DNA of 64,000 bases from Bacillota bacterium (GTDB lineage: Bacteria > Bacillota > Clostridia > Acetivibrionales > Acetivibrionaceae), in NCBI GenBank assembly GCA_023421115.1, contig JAEZUI010000107.1:1-64000 (forward strand). The letters run 5' to 3'. This document shows, piece by piece, positions 1 through 8,587 of this stretch. The translations under genes and the position numbers were made by a program. The notes beneath the pieces were generated by a model, which had not been told where the DNA came from, ran no database searches, and saw nothing but the letters and a program-made list of their open reading frames with translations. Positions within the stretch are counted from its first letter, which is position 1. The number at the start of each line of letters is the position of its first letter.

Positions 1-157
1 TAAAAAAAGTTTATTTTAGAAAGCCATTTGGCTCTAAATTACTTACTCGCGTATATTTGTTCGCAAGTTACTCAATTAATTAACGAGTTCCTTATCGTCT
101 TACACTGTTTACTTTTCAAAGTCCATACTGCTTTCCTTAACCGCTCAATTTGAGCGA
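1..157 (-). other. Leader of an rRNA operon (16S gene starts beyond left edge)
   Basis: Read on the minus strand, this stretch follows a strong promoter and carries the usual rRNA leader features. A hairpin with arms CGCTCAA/TTGAGCG (142-156) sits at the transcript 5' end. A segment at about 103-123 (minus: GACTTTGAAAAGTAAACAGTG) is like the conserved clostridial pre-16S leader. A second hairpin, AGCCA/TGGCT, lies at 22-33. The T-rich end at 1-10 resembles the bases just before mature 16S rRNA. The 16S gene itself is not in the window, so this is an inference from the leader. Confidence 0.7.
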
Positions 158-164
158 CTCATAC

Positions 165-193
165 ATATTACCACGCTGTTTTCACTTTGTCAA
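165..193 (-). promoter_or_regulatory. Strong sigma-A promoter of the rRNA operon
   Basis: On the minus strand a perfect -35 TTGACA (188-193) and a -10 TAATAT (165-170) are separated by exactly 17 bases. Transcription would start near 158 and run leftwards out of the window into the rRNA leader. Confidence 0.8.
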
Positions 194-471
194 CACTTTT
201 TAAAAAAGTTTTTAATCTTTATTTATTTAGTGATGATTTCGTGCGACAGCTTTAATAATATAACACCTAGAAGACCTATTTTCAACCTTGCAAAACGCCG
301 TTTTACATAACTAACTTAAATTATTTCCTGATTTCTCTTTTATACTTTAAATCCTAAATCTATAATAAGTATTGCTAAAGAAAACAGTAAAAAATAAAAC
401 CAAAAAGGCACAAATACCTCTATGGTTTTATTTATAAATAAAATTAATACTAAACTCTTAGGGAAACCTTA

Positions 472-894
472 TTAATCTATCATTTTTAAAACTACTATTT
501 TATTTCCTTTACTATTATATTTAACTCTATCACAAAGATTCTTTACAATAAGTATACCTCTGCCGTTCTCTTTCATATCACATACATTCATAAAGTCTTC
601 AGTTTGACCATGACAATTGATATCAAACCCTTTACCCTCATCCTCAATAATAAAGTAAACAAAACTGTTATCAATACCGGCTCTAATTTTAACCTGCTTT
701 GAGCTATCTTCATTATTGCCGTGTCTGATAGCATTTTGCAATAGTTCATTTAATATAACTTTTATTTCGAACAAAACATCCTCTTTTAAAGGACCATGAC
801 ACTCAAGAATAAAATCTACTATATTATTAACAGTATTACATATATTACATAACTCACTTTTTATTCTAAGGTCACATAATTTTAAGACTTTCAA
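472..894 (-). CDS. Anti-sigma factor serine kinase (RsbW/SpoIIAB-type HATPase)
   Basis: About 140 residues. The GHKL ATPase boxes are intact: N box ELLQNAIRHG, G1 box DEGKGFD, G2 box ENGRGILIVKNLCD. This is the fold of RsbW/SpoIIAB kinases, which hold a sigma factor and phosphorylate a STAS antagonist. The open frame continues upstream to a TTG at 960 that has no ribosome site. I choose the in-frame TTG at 894 because AAGGGAG (904-910) lies 9 bases before it. The gene lies 116 bases downstream of the sigma gene, in the same direction. It probably belongs to that partner-switching module and supplies the kinase activity that the shorter anti-sigma protein (1772-2155) seems to lack. An alternative is an unrelated single-domain histidine-kinase-like regulator. 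Confidence 0.75.
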   Translation of the reverse strand: MKVLKLCDLRIKSELCNICNTVNNIVDFILECHGPLKEDVLFEIKVILNELLQNAIRHGNNEDSSKQVKIRAGIDNSFVYFIIEDEGKGFDINCHGQTEDFMNVCDMKENGRGILIVKNLCDRVKYNSKGNKIVVLKMID

Positions 895-1010
895 GGCTTT
901 ATTCTCCCTTAAGTTAATAATATTTAAAAACTTAGTAATATAATAATACCCAATATACAAAAGCCATAAACATTATTAACTTAATATCTTATCTACATAA
1001 TACTATATTG

Positions 1011-1769
1011 TTATTTAGCCAATAGTCTGCGAAACCTTTCCAAAACCTTTTTCTCAAGTCGAGACACGTACATTTGTGATACTCCTAACCTCTCTGCAAT
1101 TTCTTTTTGTGTCTTATTGCTAAAGTATCTCATTTGAATAAATGCTTTTTCTGCATCGTTGAACTTATCAAGACTTTTATTCAAAAAATCTCTGTTTTCA
1201 ATCTTCTCAAATGTAGTATCCTCATCACCAATAGTTTCATGTAGCTCAAGGTCATCATCAGCATAAACATTTTGATCAAAAGATTGCATGTTATATGCAT
1301 TATTTGATTCGATTATTTCCATAACCGTTTCTTCACTGATACCAAGATATTTTGCTATTTCTTCAATCCTTGGCGGCCTTGACAATTCCTGAGTCAAAGC
1401 TTCGCGAGCATGACCGACTTTTTGATAAACTTCATATATTCTTCTAGGTATCCTAATCACAGATGCTTTATCCCTAAAATACCTTTTAATTTCACCTATA
1501 AGAGTTGGAGTAGCAAAACTCGTAAATTTAACTCCTTTGCCTGGATCAAAACGCTCAACAGCTTTTATCAGTGCAATAGAAGCGACCTGATAGATGTCCT
1601 CGTAATCAATACCTCTATTGACAAACTTCTTCGCTATTATTTCTGCGAGATAAAGATACCTTTTCACGATCTCATTTCTAACCTCTACACATTGACTTTC
1701 TCTAAACTCCTCAAACAAATTATGGCTTTCCTCATTTGAATTAGTAATATTCTCAACATTCTGTGCCAT
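1011..1769 (-). CDS. SigB/SigF-family RNA polymerase sigma factor
   Basis: A group 3 sigma-70 factor of 252 residues. Region 2 is clear (YLYLAEIIAKKFVNRG, then EDIYQVASIALIKAVERFDP and KFTSFATPTLIGEIKRYFRD). Region 3 follows (RIPRRIYE, then RPPRIEEIAKYLGISEETV), and region 4 ends the protein with a helix-turn-helix (TQKEIAERLGVSQMYVSRLE). This length and architecture fit SigB, SigF and SigG. It starts 2 bases after the stop of the anti-sigma gene, with GAGGAG about 10 bases upstream of its ATG. The order antagonist, anti-sigma, sigma is shared by rsbV-rsbW-sigB and spoIIAA-spoIIAB-sigF, and the sequence alone does not separate the two. The degenerate anti-sigma and the extra kinase argue for a general-stress or special-purpose module over the sporulation operon. 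Confidence 0.85.
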   Translation of the reverse strand: MAQNVENITNSNEESHNLFEEFRESQCVEVRNEIVKRYLYLAEIIAKKFVNRGIDYEDIYQVASIALIKAVERFDPGKGVKFTSFATPTLIGEIKRYFRDKASVIRIPRRIYEVYQKVGHAREALTQELSRPPRIEEIAKYLGISEETVMEIIESNNAYNMQSFDQNVYADDDLELHETIGDEDTTFEKIENRDFLNKSLDKFNDAEKAFIQMRYFSNKTQKEIAERLGVSQMYVSRLEKKVLERFRRLLAK

Positions 1770-1771
1770 AC

Positions 1772-2155
1772 CTAAATATTCTCCTCAAGTACTTTTGACA
1801 TGGACAAAATATAATTGTTAGAAGTGCATAACTCGACATTATCCATCAAAGCATTCATAATATCAATTGCTAATCTATCATTCTCGGCATCAAAAATGCA
1901 TTTTAGAGATGTATCTTCGCAACAAAATGTCACCTTAATCTCTTTTCCATATATGCTAAAAATAATCTTGTAATTCTCTGTAACTTTACTTCCTATATTA
2001 ACTATCTTATTGCAAACCTCTGAAATTGCAACTTTTATATCCTCGATAACTTCTATGTCAAATCCTATTCTATTAGCAAGACTTGATGCCACAAGCCTTG
2101 CTGTACTTACATATTCTGCTTTAAACGGCAGGATAAGCTCTACTGCATCATTCAT
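1772..2155 (-). CDS. RsbW-like anti-sigma protein with degenerate ATPase boxes
   Basis: 127 residues. The N-terminal part (ARLVASSLANRIGFDIEVIE, then DIKVAISEVCNKIV) matches the RsbW/SpoIIAB start, including an N-box-like segment. The G1 (DxGxG) and G2 (GxGL) boxes expected further on are absent, so ATP binding and kinase activity are doubtful. It lies between the STAS antagonist and the sigma gene, the normal place for the anti-sigma factor. The frame opens with GTG at 2164, but the ATG at 2155 has AGAGG 8 bases upstream and is preferred. Binding of the sigma factor without phosphorylating the antagonist is a reasonable inference. The intact kinase at 472-894 may supply that step. Confidence 0.7.
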   Translation of the reverse strand: MNDAVELILPFKAEYVSTARLVASSLANRIGFDIEVIEDIKVAISEVCNKIVNIGSKVTENYKIIFSIYGKEIKVTFCCEDTSLKCIFDAENDRLAIDIMNALMDNVELCTSNNYILSMSKVLEENI

Positions 2156-2167
2156 TATTTTCACCTC

Positions 2168-2482
2168 TTAATTGATTTGAAATATCTTATCTAATCCAGT
2201 AATAATAAACAGTTTTTTAATATTATCTTTTAGATTTAAAATAGTAATTTTCTTTTCATACTGTTTTGCTTTCTTTAAAGCAGCTACAAATATTCCAAGG
2301 CCTGTACTGTCAATATAATTTAATTCTTTGCAGTCAATCAATAGATCCTTTTGATTTGTATCTACAATATTATATAATTTTTCTTTAAGTTCATTAGAAG
2401 TACATATATCTATTTCACCCTTAAGACTTATCTTAACAGAATCATTTGAAATCTCTTCAACTAGCTTTAATTCTCCAGTCAT
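2168..2482 (-). CDS. Anti-sigma factor antagonist (STAS domain)
   Basis: A single STAS domain of 104 residues, like SpoIIAA/RsbV. The phosphorylatable serine lies in the motif YIDSTGLGIFVAA, as in the family. When unphosphorylated, such proteins bind the anti-sigma factor and release the sigma factor. The open frame extends to 2542, but the ATG at 2482 has a full AAGGAGG 9 bases upstream and gives the normal family length. It is the first gene of a three-gene set with the anti-sigma and sigma genes, with 2 to 15 bases between them. An upstream sigma-A-like promoter near 2560-2600 is possible but weak. Confidence 0.85.
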   Translation of the reverse strand: MTGELKLVEEISNDSVKISLKGEIDICTSNELKEKLYNIVDTNQKDLLIDCKELNYIDSTGLGIFVAALKKAKQYEKKITILNLKDNIKKLFIITGLDKIFQIN

Positions 2483-2674
2483 TATTTCCATCCTCCTTAT
2501 TAACTTTAAAACTTTTTTATATATGGTTTTGAACAACTGCATACTATATTATTCTATACTATCCCACCATACTTTAGCAACTTTATATTTGCCAATTCAA
2601 AATATGTAAAAATAAAGACACTAAAGACAGCACTCTCACTCGTTTTTATCTTTCACTTTGTTTAATAGTGCTAA

Positions 2675-2708
2675 ATCAAAAGGATACAGTACAATAACTG
2701 TATCCCTT
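2675..2708 (-). terminator. Rho-independent terminator after lysS
   Basis: Perfect 9-bp stem GGATACAGT/ACTGTATCC (2682-2690 and 2697-2705) with a 6-base loop, followed on the minus strand by TTTTGATTT. It lies 43 bases past the lysS stop and separates lysS from the sigma-factor operon. Confidence 0.7.
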
Positions 2709-2750
2709 TATTGAAAATCAACCAATTTCTAGTATTTAACATAGTCCGTT

Positions 2751-4271
2751 TTAGTCTCTAGGTTTCATTGTGGGGAATAATAATACATCCCTTATGGAAT
2801 ATGAATCGGTTAGAAGCATAATCAACCGGTCTATTCCAACACCAAGTCCACCTGTTGGAGGCATTCCATATTCAAGAGCCGTTACAAAGTCATCGTCCAT
2901 CATATTTGCTTCTTCATCCCCGGCTTCTCTCTTTGCAACCTGACTTAAGAATCTTCCCTTCTGATCAATAGGATCATTCAACTCTGAGTAAGCATTTGCC
3001 ATTTCTCTGCTTGTAATAAATAATTCAAACCTTTCAGTAAAGGATGGCATGTCCGGCTTTCTCTTCGTAAGGGGAGAAACTTCCACAGGATAGTCCATTA
3101 TAAAAGTAGGCTGAACAAGATGTTCTTCTGCAAACTCTTCAAACATCAAATTGAGAACTTCTCCCTTTGTAGGCTTACCTTCAATGTGTACCTTTTTCTC
3201 CTTTGCTATATTTCTAGCCTCTTCATCACTGGTAATGCTATCAAAATTAACTCCGGCATACTTTTCAACCGCTTCAATCATCGTCATTCTATTCCATGGA
3301 GGTGTAAGATCAATTTCCTGACCCTGATAGTTAATCTTTGTAGTTCCTAAAACTTCTTGAGCTACAGTAGATATAAGCTGTTCGCTCAAGTCCATCATTC
3401 CCTTGTAATCGGTATACGCTTCATATACTTCCATTAAAGTAAACTCAGGATTATGTTTTACCGACATACCTTCATTTCTAAACATTCTGCCCATTTCATA
3501 AACTCTTTCTAAGCCGCCTACAATAAGGCGCTTTAAATAAAGCTCCGGAGCAATTCTTAAATACATATCAATATCAAGGGTATTGTGGTGTGTTATAAAC
3601 GGTTTTGCTGCAGCTCCACCCGGTATAGTATTAAGAAGCGGAGTGTCCACTTCTAAAAATCCTCTGTTATCTAAGAATTTTCTGATTGCCTTTATTATCT
3701 TACTTCTCACTATAAAATTATCCCTAACATCAGGATTAACAATCAGGTCAACATACCTTTGCCTGTATCTTAAATCAACATCCTTCAATCCATGCCACTT
3801 TTCAGGCAACGGCTGAAGTGACTTTGCTAACAGTACTACTTCTTGTACCTTTAATGACTTCTCTCCCTTATTAGTTCTAAAAACTTCTCCCTTTACACCA
3901 ACTATATCTCCAATGTCAAATTTCTTGAAGTCTTCATAAACTTCTGCGCCTATTTCATCTGATTTAACGTATATCTGTATCTTATCGTCTCTATCTCGTA
4001 CATCACAAAAGCTTGCTTTTCCCATTCCTCTTTTGGACATTAACCTTCCTGCAATAGAAACAGAGCTTCCTTCCATGCTTTCAAAGTTGTCAACTATGTA
4101 TTTAGTTGAATGAGTAACATCATATTTTACAATCTTAAAAGGATCTTTACCATTACTTTGTAGCTCTGAGAGTTTAGCCCTTCTTACTTTCAATAATTCG
4201 TTAAGGTCTTCGAGCTCAGCATTGTCACTCTGTATATTTTGAACATTCCTATTTGTATCTTTATTAGACAT
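2751..4271 (-). CDS. lysS: Lysyl-tRNA synthetase, class II
   Basis: This enzyme charges tRNA-Lys with lysine in the cytoplasm. At 506 residues it has the usual bacterial LysRS size. The N-terminal OB-fold anticodon-binding domain (VSIAGRLMSKRGMGKASFCD) is followed by the class II catalytic core. Motif 2 is in RMFRNEGMSVKHNPEFTLME and motif 3 in GLGVGIDRLIMLL. The open frame begins further up with a TTG at 4286, but that codon overlaps the ribosome site. The ATG at 4271 has GGGAGG 7 bases before it and is the best start. greA lies 178 bases upstream in the same direction, a common clostridial neighbour. No T-box was found upstream. Confidence 0.96.
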   Translation of the reverse strand: MSNKDTNRNVQNIQSDNAELEDLNELLKVRRAKLSELQSNGKDPFKIVKYDVTHSTKYIVDNFESMEGSSVSIAGRLMSKRGMGKASFCDVRDRDDKIQIYVKSDEIGAEVYEDFKKFDIGDIVGVKGEVFRTNKGEKSLKVQEVVLLAKSLQPLPEKWHGLKDVDLRYRQRYVDLIVNPDVRDNFIVRSKIIKAIRKFLDNRGFLEVDTPLLNTIPGGAAAKPFITHHNTLDIDMYLRIAPELYLKRLIVGGLERVYEMGRMFRNEGMSVKHNPEFTLMEVYEAYTDYKGMMDLSEQLISTVAQEVLGTTKINYQGQEIDLTPPWNRMTMIEAVEKYAGVNFDSITSDEEARNIAKEKKVHIEGKPTKGEVLNLMFEEFAEEHLVQPTFIMDYPVEVSPLTKRKPDMPSFTERFELFITSREMANAYSELNDPIDQKGRFLSQVAKREAGDEEANMMDDDFVTALEYGMPPTGGLGVGIDRLIMLLTDSYSIRDVLLFPTMKPRD

Positions 4272-4334
4272 CATTCTTCCTCCCAAATAATAAAATTTCG
4301 AGCTGTGAAATAAATTACTTCCATAAAGTGTTTT

Positions 4335-4361
4335 ACCTCTTTCATTTCGTTCGAAAGTGGT
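4335..4361. repeat. Dispersed 27-bp palindromic repeat, copy A
   Basis: Arms ACCTCTTTC and GAAAGTGGT (one mismatch) around the loop ATTTCGTTC. It differs at 2 of 27 bases from the reverse complement of copy B (16352-16378), and the same core is in the hairpin at 55777-55829. All copies are intergenic. Confidence 0.6.
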
Positions 4362-4370
4362 GAAATCATA

Positions 4371-4404
4371 AAATAACAGCCTACGAAAAAGTAAACTGTT
4401 ATTT
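4371..4404 (-). terminator. Hairpin after greA
   Basis: Arms AAATAACAG and CTGTTATTT (9 bp) with a 16-base loop, 46 bases past the greA stop. There is no clear T run on the minus strand, so this may be a weak terminator or a processing site between greA and lysS. Confidence 0.4.
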
Positions 4405-4449
4405 TAAATATTATATATTAATATGAAATATATTTACAATAATATTTTG

Positions 4450-4926
4450 TTATTTTTTAATACTGATTATCTTATACTTGACTATTCCGTCTGGAACAAC
4501 TACGTCAACAACAGTTCCTTTTTTCTTACCCATAAGTGCACTTCCTACAGGAGATTCGTTTGAAATCTTAAATTGACTAGGATTTGCTTCCGCAGAACCA
4601 ACAATATAGTATTCAATTTCCTCATCAAATTCCATATCCAATATTGTTACTTTTGAGCCAACACTAACGACATCAGTTTTTATATCGTCTTCGTCTATAA
4701 CCTTTGCATTTTTAAGCATGTTCTCAAGTTGAACAATTCTTCCCTCAACATGGGCCTGCTCATTTTTGGCTTCATCATATTCGGAATTTTCAGATATATC
4801 GCCAAAAGAAAGTGCCTGTTTAATTCTCTCTGCTACCTCTCTTCTCTTCACTGCCTTCAAAAATTCCAACTCTTGTTCCAACTTTTGTAAGCCCTCATAT
4901 GTCAGAACAACTTCTTTATTAACCAT
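4450..4926 (-). CDS. greA: Transcription elongation factor GreA
   Basis: GreA enters the secondary channel of RNA polymerase and stimulates cleavage of backtracked transcripts. The 158 residues match the family length. The N-terminal half is the antiparallel coiled coil, with the acidic tip in GDISENSEYDEAKNEQ that coordinates the catalytic magnesium. The C-terminal half is the FKBP-like domain, with NESPVGSALMGKKKGTVVDV and the terminal VPDGIVKYKI. The ATG is preceded by AAAGGAGAGG. lysS follows downstream on the same strand. Confidence 0.95.
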   Translation of the reverse strand: MVNKEVVLTYEGLQKLEQELEFLKAVKRREVAERIKQALSFGDISENSEYDEAKNEQAHVEGRIVQLENMLKNAKVIDEDDIKTDVVSVGSKVTILDMEFDEEIEYYIVGSAEANPSQFKISNESPVGSALMGKKKGTVVDVVVPDGIVKYKIISIKK

Positions 4927-5439
4927 TTGAAGCCTCTCCTTTACTTAGAATTTCGTGTTGATAATATATGCATTTATTTCTTATTTATTCTAAAACATTA
5001 TATCCTATATAAAGTAAGTTCTCTAATTAGCATTAAACGCTCAGTTTTAGGATTTTCTCAAATTACTTTAATTAGCAAATTCCAATGCCTTTTAACAGAG
5101 GAACGATATATCAAACGGCTTGTTTTGTAGCAAGCTTCATGAGAATTTAGTACACAACCACACCGAGACCTTAATACAGCGCATTCAAAATGCCAAATAA
5201 GATGTTTAGATAATTAACAGGAAATTACTTTGCACCAATTCTAACAGCAACATTCATAAGGTTAATCTGCCAAGGTCAATTTAAACTTTTTTTAATTATA
5301 GACTACTAATTTCATATTGTCAATAAGTGATGAAAAAAAGATTCCCATAGAGTTATCCAACGAAATTAAGAACTATTCTTCATCTAAAACTCAATTTGTT
5401 TAATTTTAATATATTTCACTTAAAAACTTTGCAAAAAGG
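4927..5439. other. Gene-free stretch upstream of greA
   Basis: No supported gene is visible in about 510 bases. The part near 4960-5030 is very AT-rich and probably holds the greA promoter. Between about 5166 and 5275 there are GACCTT and AAGGTC segments that could pair in a transcript, but I recognise no riboswitch, tRNA or T-box. Confidence 0.5.
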
Positions 5440-6453
5440 CTATAAGTATCCTCTAACAAAAAATCCTTCTTCAACAAAATTATTTTTAAAGCTATCTACA
5501 GAGATATAGTCGACCAAATCGTATAAATTATTAATACTTTTATGCAATTTACTTGTTAAAATAATCTCAGCAATTTCAGTTGGACTGTAAAAATTATATA
5601 TATCCTTTTCAAAACCTTCTAAGTATTTCTTCCCAAGCCCTATATCAATCCCTTTTATTATCGTATTTCTATTTCCGAGCAACGTATCTTCAAATTCGCC
5701 ATAATTGATTACTATAGCATTTGAATTAACTGTTTTTTTTATACTGCTTTTTATATTCCCATAATTGATTACTAAATCACAATTTTCTAAAACACTTGCC
5801 ACATCGTTGGTAATCCTCACAGACAATCCGGTTTCATCACACACTTGTTCAAGCTTTTTTTCCATCATTTCCCTATGGTTTGTAACTAGTGTTATAAACT
5901 TTACAATAGGAGATAAAAGCTTAATAACAATATAGGGCAATACATCATCTTCTCCTTGAATTACAGCTATATCAACCTCTCTGATACTACTCCCCTGCTT
6001 TTCACAAATATCTTTAAGAATTTGTTCTACCAATACCTTATAAAGTATATCCCCTGTAAAACTGCTTTTCTCACAATTTTTTAAAGAAACATTCAAATCA
6101 GCAGGAATAAGGCATCTATCAATAGACTTTTCGATACAAATTTTAAAAATTAATTTTTCAGCTTTATTTCTTACAATCTTGCTTGACTTATTCAATTCCC
6201 TTAATTTGAAAGGCAGTTTTATGCTGTAAATAACTAAATTGTTGTCAGCTTCAATTTTCTTTTCTATAACAGGACTACCTTTAAAAGCTCTCTTCAGCTT
6301 TCTAAAGAAGCTCAATAAAAATATTCTCTTAAAAAAAAATATAATTTTACCTAAGACATTTCTAATATCTCCATGAAAAAGTATATTATTCCTTCCTTCA
6401 TTAGCTCCCTTATCACTATCACCTATAAAGTAAATCAAAGCTATATTTTTCAT
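5440..6453 (-). CDS. Unrecognised protein with a Rossmann-like segment
   Basis: 337 residues, family not recognised. The N terminus has a hydrophobic/basic stretch (residues about 35-57, FFFKRIFLLSFFRKLKRAFK) that looks amphipathic and might sit at a membrane; there is no clear signal peptide. Residues about 185-240 (FITLVTNHREMMEKKLEQVC, then VLENCDLVINYGN) have the beta-alpha-beta pattern of nucleotide-binding Rossmann folds such as shikimate or acyl-ACP reductases, but no clear GxGxxG is present. The gene lies 116 bases after the GH18 hydrolase on the same strand, with a terminator between, so it is probably a separate unit. A sporulation or envelope role is only a guess from its neighbour. 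Confidence 0.5.
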   Translation of the reverse strand: MKNIALIYFIGDSDKGANEGRNNILFHGDIRNVLGKIIFFFKRIFLLSFFRKLKRAFKGSPVIEKKIEADNNLVIYSIKLPFKLRELNKSSKIVRNKAEKLIFKICIEKSIDRCLIPADLNVSLKNCEKSSFTGDILYKVLVEQILKDICEKQGSSIREVDIAVIQGEDDVLPYIVIKLLSPIVKFITLVTNHREMMEKKLEQVCDETGLSVRITNDVASVLENCDLVINYGNIKSSIKKTVNSNAIVINYGEFEDTLLGNRNTIIKGIDIGLGKKYLEGFEKDIYNFYSPTEIAEIILTSKLHKSINNLYDLVDYISVDSFKNNFVEEGFFVRGYL

Positions 6454-6532
6454 TTTAACATATACCTTTGCAGCTTTTATGCTTATAGCTCTCTATAGTA
6501 ATCCTATTATTATCAACATATAATTATTCACC

Positions 6533-6558
6533 AAAAAAATGCTAAAATTGATTTCAGC
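6533..6558 (-). terminator. Rho-independent terminator after the GH18 gene
   Basis: Stem GCTGAAAT/ATTTTAGC on the minus strand (6541-6548 and 6551-6558, one G-T pair), followed directly by ATTTTTTT. It starts 11 bases past the stop. Confidence 0.7.
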
Positions 6559-6568
6559 TTTTGGGAAA

Positions 6569-8326
6569 CTATTTATATATATACGTATTATTCTTATTTT
6601 TATCAAGCCACTCCTGATAATTGCTAGTCTCTTTAAGATTCTCCTTCAATACATCCCATACATCAAATGTAATAAAATTGCTGCTCCATGCACATGTCCC
6701 CGCCAAATTGTACTTATGCACCAAAGAGGCTCTCAAATTTATTGAATTTGCATCCTCAATCCAAATTTTATTAATGGTATTATCCTTTTCATAATATGCA
6801 TAAAACTGTCCACTTTCTTCTTCCCACACAACTTTAGCACTGTTTTGAAGTACTGTATTTCGTGCAGCTTCCATTGATAATGCTTTGCTCTCAAGAGTCT
6901 TTTTGCCTGTCTCATCTGTAGTCTCCGTCCACAAACGAGTATAAAAAGGGATCCCCAAAAGCAATTTCTCCACTGGAACACCTTCCACTTCAATAACACG
7001 CTTAATCCGTTCTTCCACCCAAGATATTTGTGCCACTGAACCGGCAACAGGACTCGTTCTCCAGTGTTGGTCATAAGACATGTACATGACATAGTCAACA
7101 ACCTCACTTAACGCTTTTTTGTCATAGCACTTTATATCATTTACATCCACCGAAACAACCAGCCCCTGCTCTTTTAAGAAAGGAGTTATTTCTCGGACAA
7201 ACTGAGTAAAAACATCCCTGTCACTAACATACATATTTTCAAAATCAATATTAATTCCATCAAGCTTATAAAGTGCTGAATATGCCAACACTTCCTTGAT
7301 AAGCTTGTCCCTGTAGTTTGTATTATTTAGGAATTCGCTGACCATATCATAGCTGCTAAAATCATTCGCTAAAAGAGCCCAAACTTCGTACCCATTAGCA
7401 TGAGCCCAATCAACATATTGAGAATATGCTCTGTTTATGAGCTCACCATTAGCACTTTTAAGCTGAAACCATGTGGGAGACACTACATCAAGTCCCTCAA
7501 TATTATACATAGCTGAAAGATCGTTCCTTCTTTCGTATACCTGATCCCAAGTCAAATTTACTTTGCCCTTTTTCGGTCTCCACTCGGAAATTTTCTCTTC
7601 GGTCTTAGGCAGATCCTGTACAACTAGGCTTTTTACTTCTACAAAACGTTTTTCAATATACCCAATAGCCCCATCCCAGGTTCTAACCTTATACCAATCC
7701 TCATACTCTCCAAATACTCTTAACTCTGCCTCTTTCTGATTTAATAAATTTGCATCAAAATTCTTTATTATGGGATATTTTATTGTATGTCCTCTTCTTA
7801 CAACGGCTTTTGGGCTTATAGGTTTTGCAATCTGTTTATCACTTCCTATAGGATCAATTATAATAACATTGCTGCTTTCAATATGAGATATTTCAATATT
7901 GTATAGATCACTCAAAAACTCTATAGGAACATAAACCTGTCCGTTATCTTTTATAACAGGTATCTTTAATTTCAAGGGCTCATTATTCACCAAAGCATCT
8001 AAACTGTCCGTCTTCATACGAATAACTCTGTTTTCTGTAGTTACTGAAACAATATTTAAAGTCTCGTCCCAGTATATATGCCTATCAAGATACTTTTTAA
8101 CAATACTAAAAGGCAACAGTATTTCTCCTTCAACTATTTTCGGCTCTTGTGCCGATACATCCTGTTCCCCTTCTATTACCAAAACAAGTTTTCCCTCATC
8201 AAAAGCAGGCACAACTTGATTATTAGGCTTAAGGTAAATATAGTAGGCATAAAAAGCACCCACCGCCAATATTGCCAAAACAAAGAATATCCAAAACACG
8301 CCATAATTGGACTTTTTCTTTTTCAT
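6569..8326 (-). CDS. Membrane-anchored GH18 glycosidase, spore peptidoglycan hydrolase type
   Basis: 585 residues. A single N-terminal membrane helix (about 9-30) is followed by a copper-amine-oxidase N-terminal-like domain (about 60-150, ending in YVPIEFLSD), an SH3-like segment (about 175-235, with DWYKVRTWDGAIGYIE) and a C-terminal GH18 barrel (about 255-575). The GH18 signature DGINIDFE is at 356-363, with E363 as the catalytic acid. This order matches YaaH/YdhD-type hydrolases that cut peptidoglycan glycans in spore germination or sporulation, and a role on external chitin is less likely because there is no dockerin or binding module. The stop is followed by a terminator. Upstream is a terminator of the next gene, so it is probably monocistronic. 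Confidence 0.85.
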   Translation of the reverse strand: MKKKKSNYGVFWIFFVLAILAVGAFYAYYIYLKPNNQVVPAFDEGKLVLVIEGEQDVSAQEPKIVEGEILLPFSIVKKYLDRHIYWDETLNIVSVTTENRVIRMKTDSLDALVNNEPLKLKIPVIKDNGQVYVPIEFLSDLYNIEISHIESSNVIIIDPIGSDKQIAKPISPKAVVRRGHTIKYPIIKNFDANLLNQKEAELRVFGEYEDWYKVRTWDGAIGYIEKRFVEVKSLVVQDLPKTEEKISEWRPKKGKVNLTWDQVYERRNDLSAMYNIEGLDVVSPTWFQLKSANGELINRAYSQYVDWAHANGYEVWALLANDFSSYDMVSEFLNNTNYRDKLIKEVLAYSALYKLDGINIDFENMYVSDRDVFTQFVREITPFLKEQGLVVSVDVNDIKCYDKKALSEVVDYVMYMSYDQHWRTSPVAGSVAQISWVEERIKRVIEVEGVPVEKLLLGIPFYTRLWTETTDETGKKTLESKALSMEAARNTVLQNSAKVVWEEESGQFYAYYEKDNTINKIWIEDANSINLRASLVHKYNLAGTCAWSSNFITFDVWDVLKENLKETSNYQEWLDKNKNNTYIYK

Positions 8327-8516
8327 TTATAATCCCCCTACGCTCAATAAAAAAATTTACGTAATTAATGTGTTCCCTAAAATACCATTTTAAGTTATAC
8401 CAAAAACCAAAGAGTGCAATGCCCTAGAATTTTAACTTAGTGTACTATAACAACCTAAGTTCAAAATAGGAATCTCTCAACATCATTATACTATAAAAAT
8501 TTATATACCCCTATAG

Positions 8517-8544
8517 AAAAAAAAGGAGGCCGTTTCCGACCTCC
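8517..8544 (-). terminator. Rho-independent terminator after the 169-residue membrane protein
   Basis: Minus-strand stem GGAGGTCG/CGGCCTCC closed by a GAAA tetraloop (8525-8544), followed by eight T. It lies 43 bases past the stop at 8588. Confidence 0.85.
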
Positions 8545-8587
8545 CGTTATTGCTATTAAAATTGCCGGGCAAATATTTATATTGCGT

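Noticed and set aside
4927..5439. T-box or riboswitch upstream of greA
   Set aside because: No conserved T-box core or known aptamer sequence could be found.
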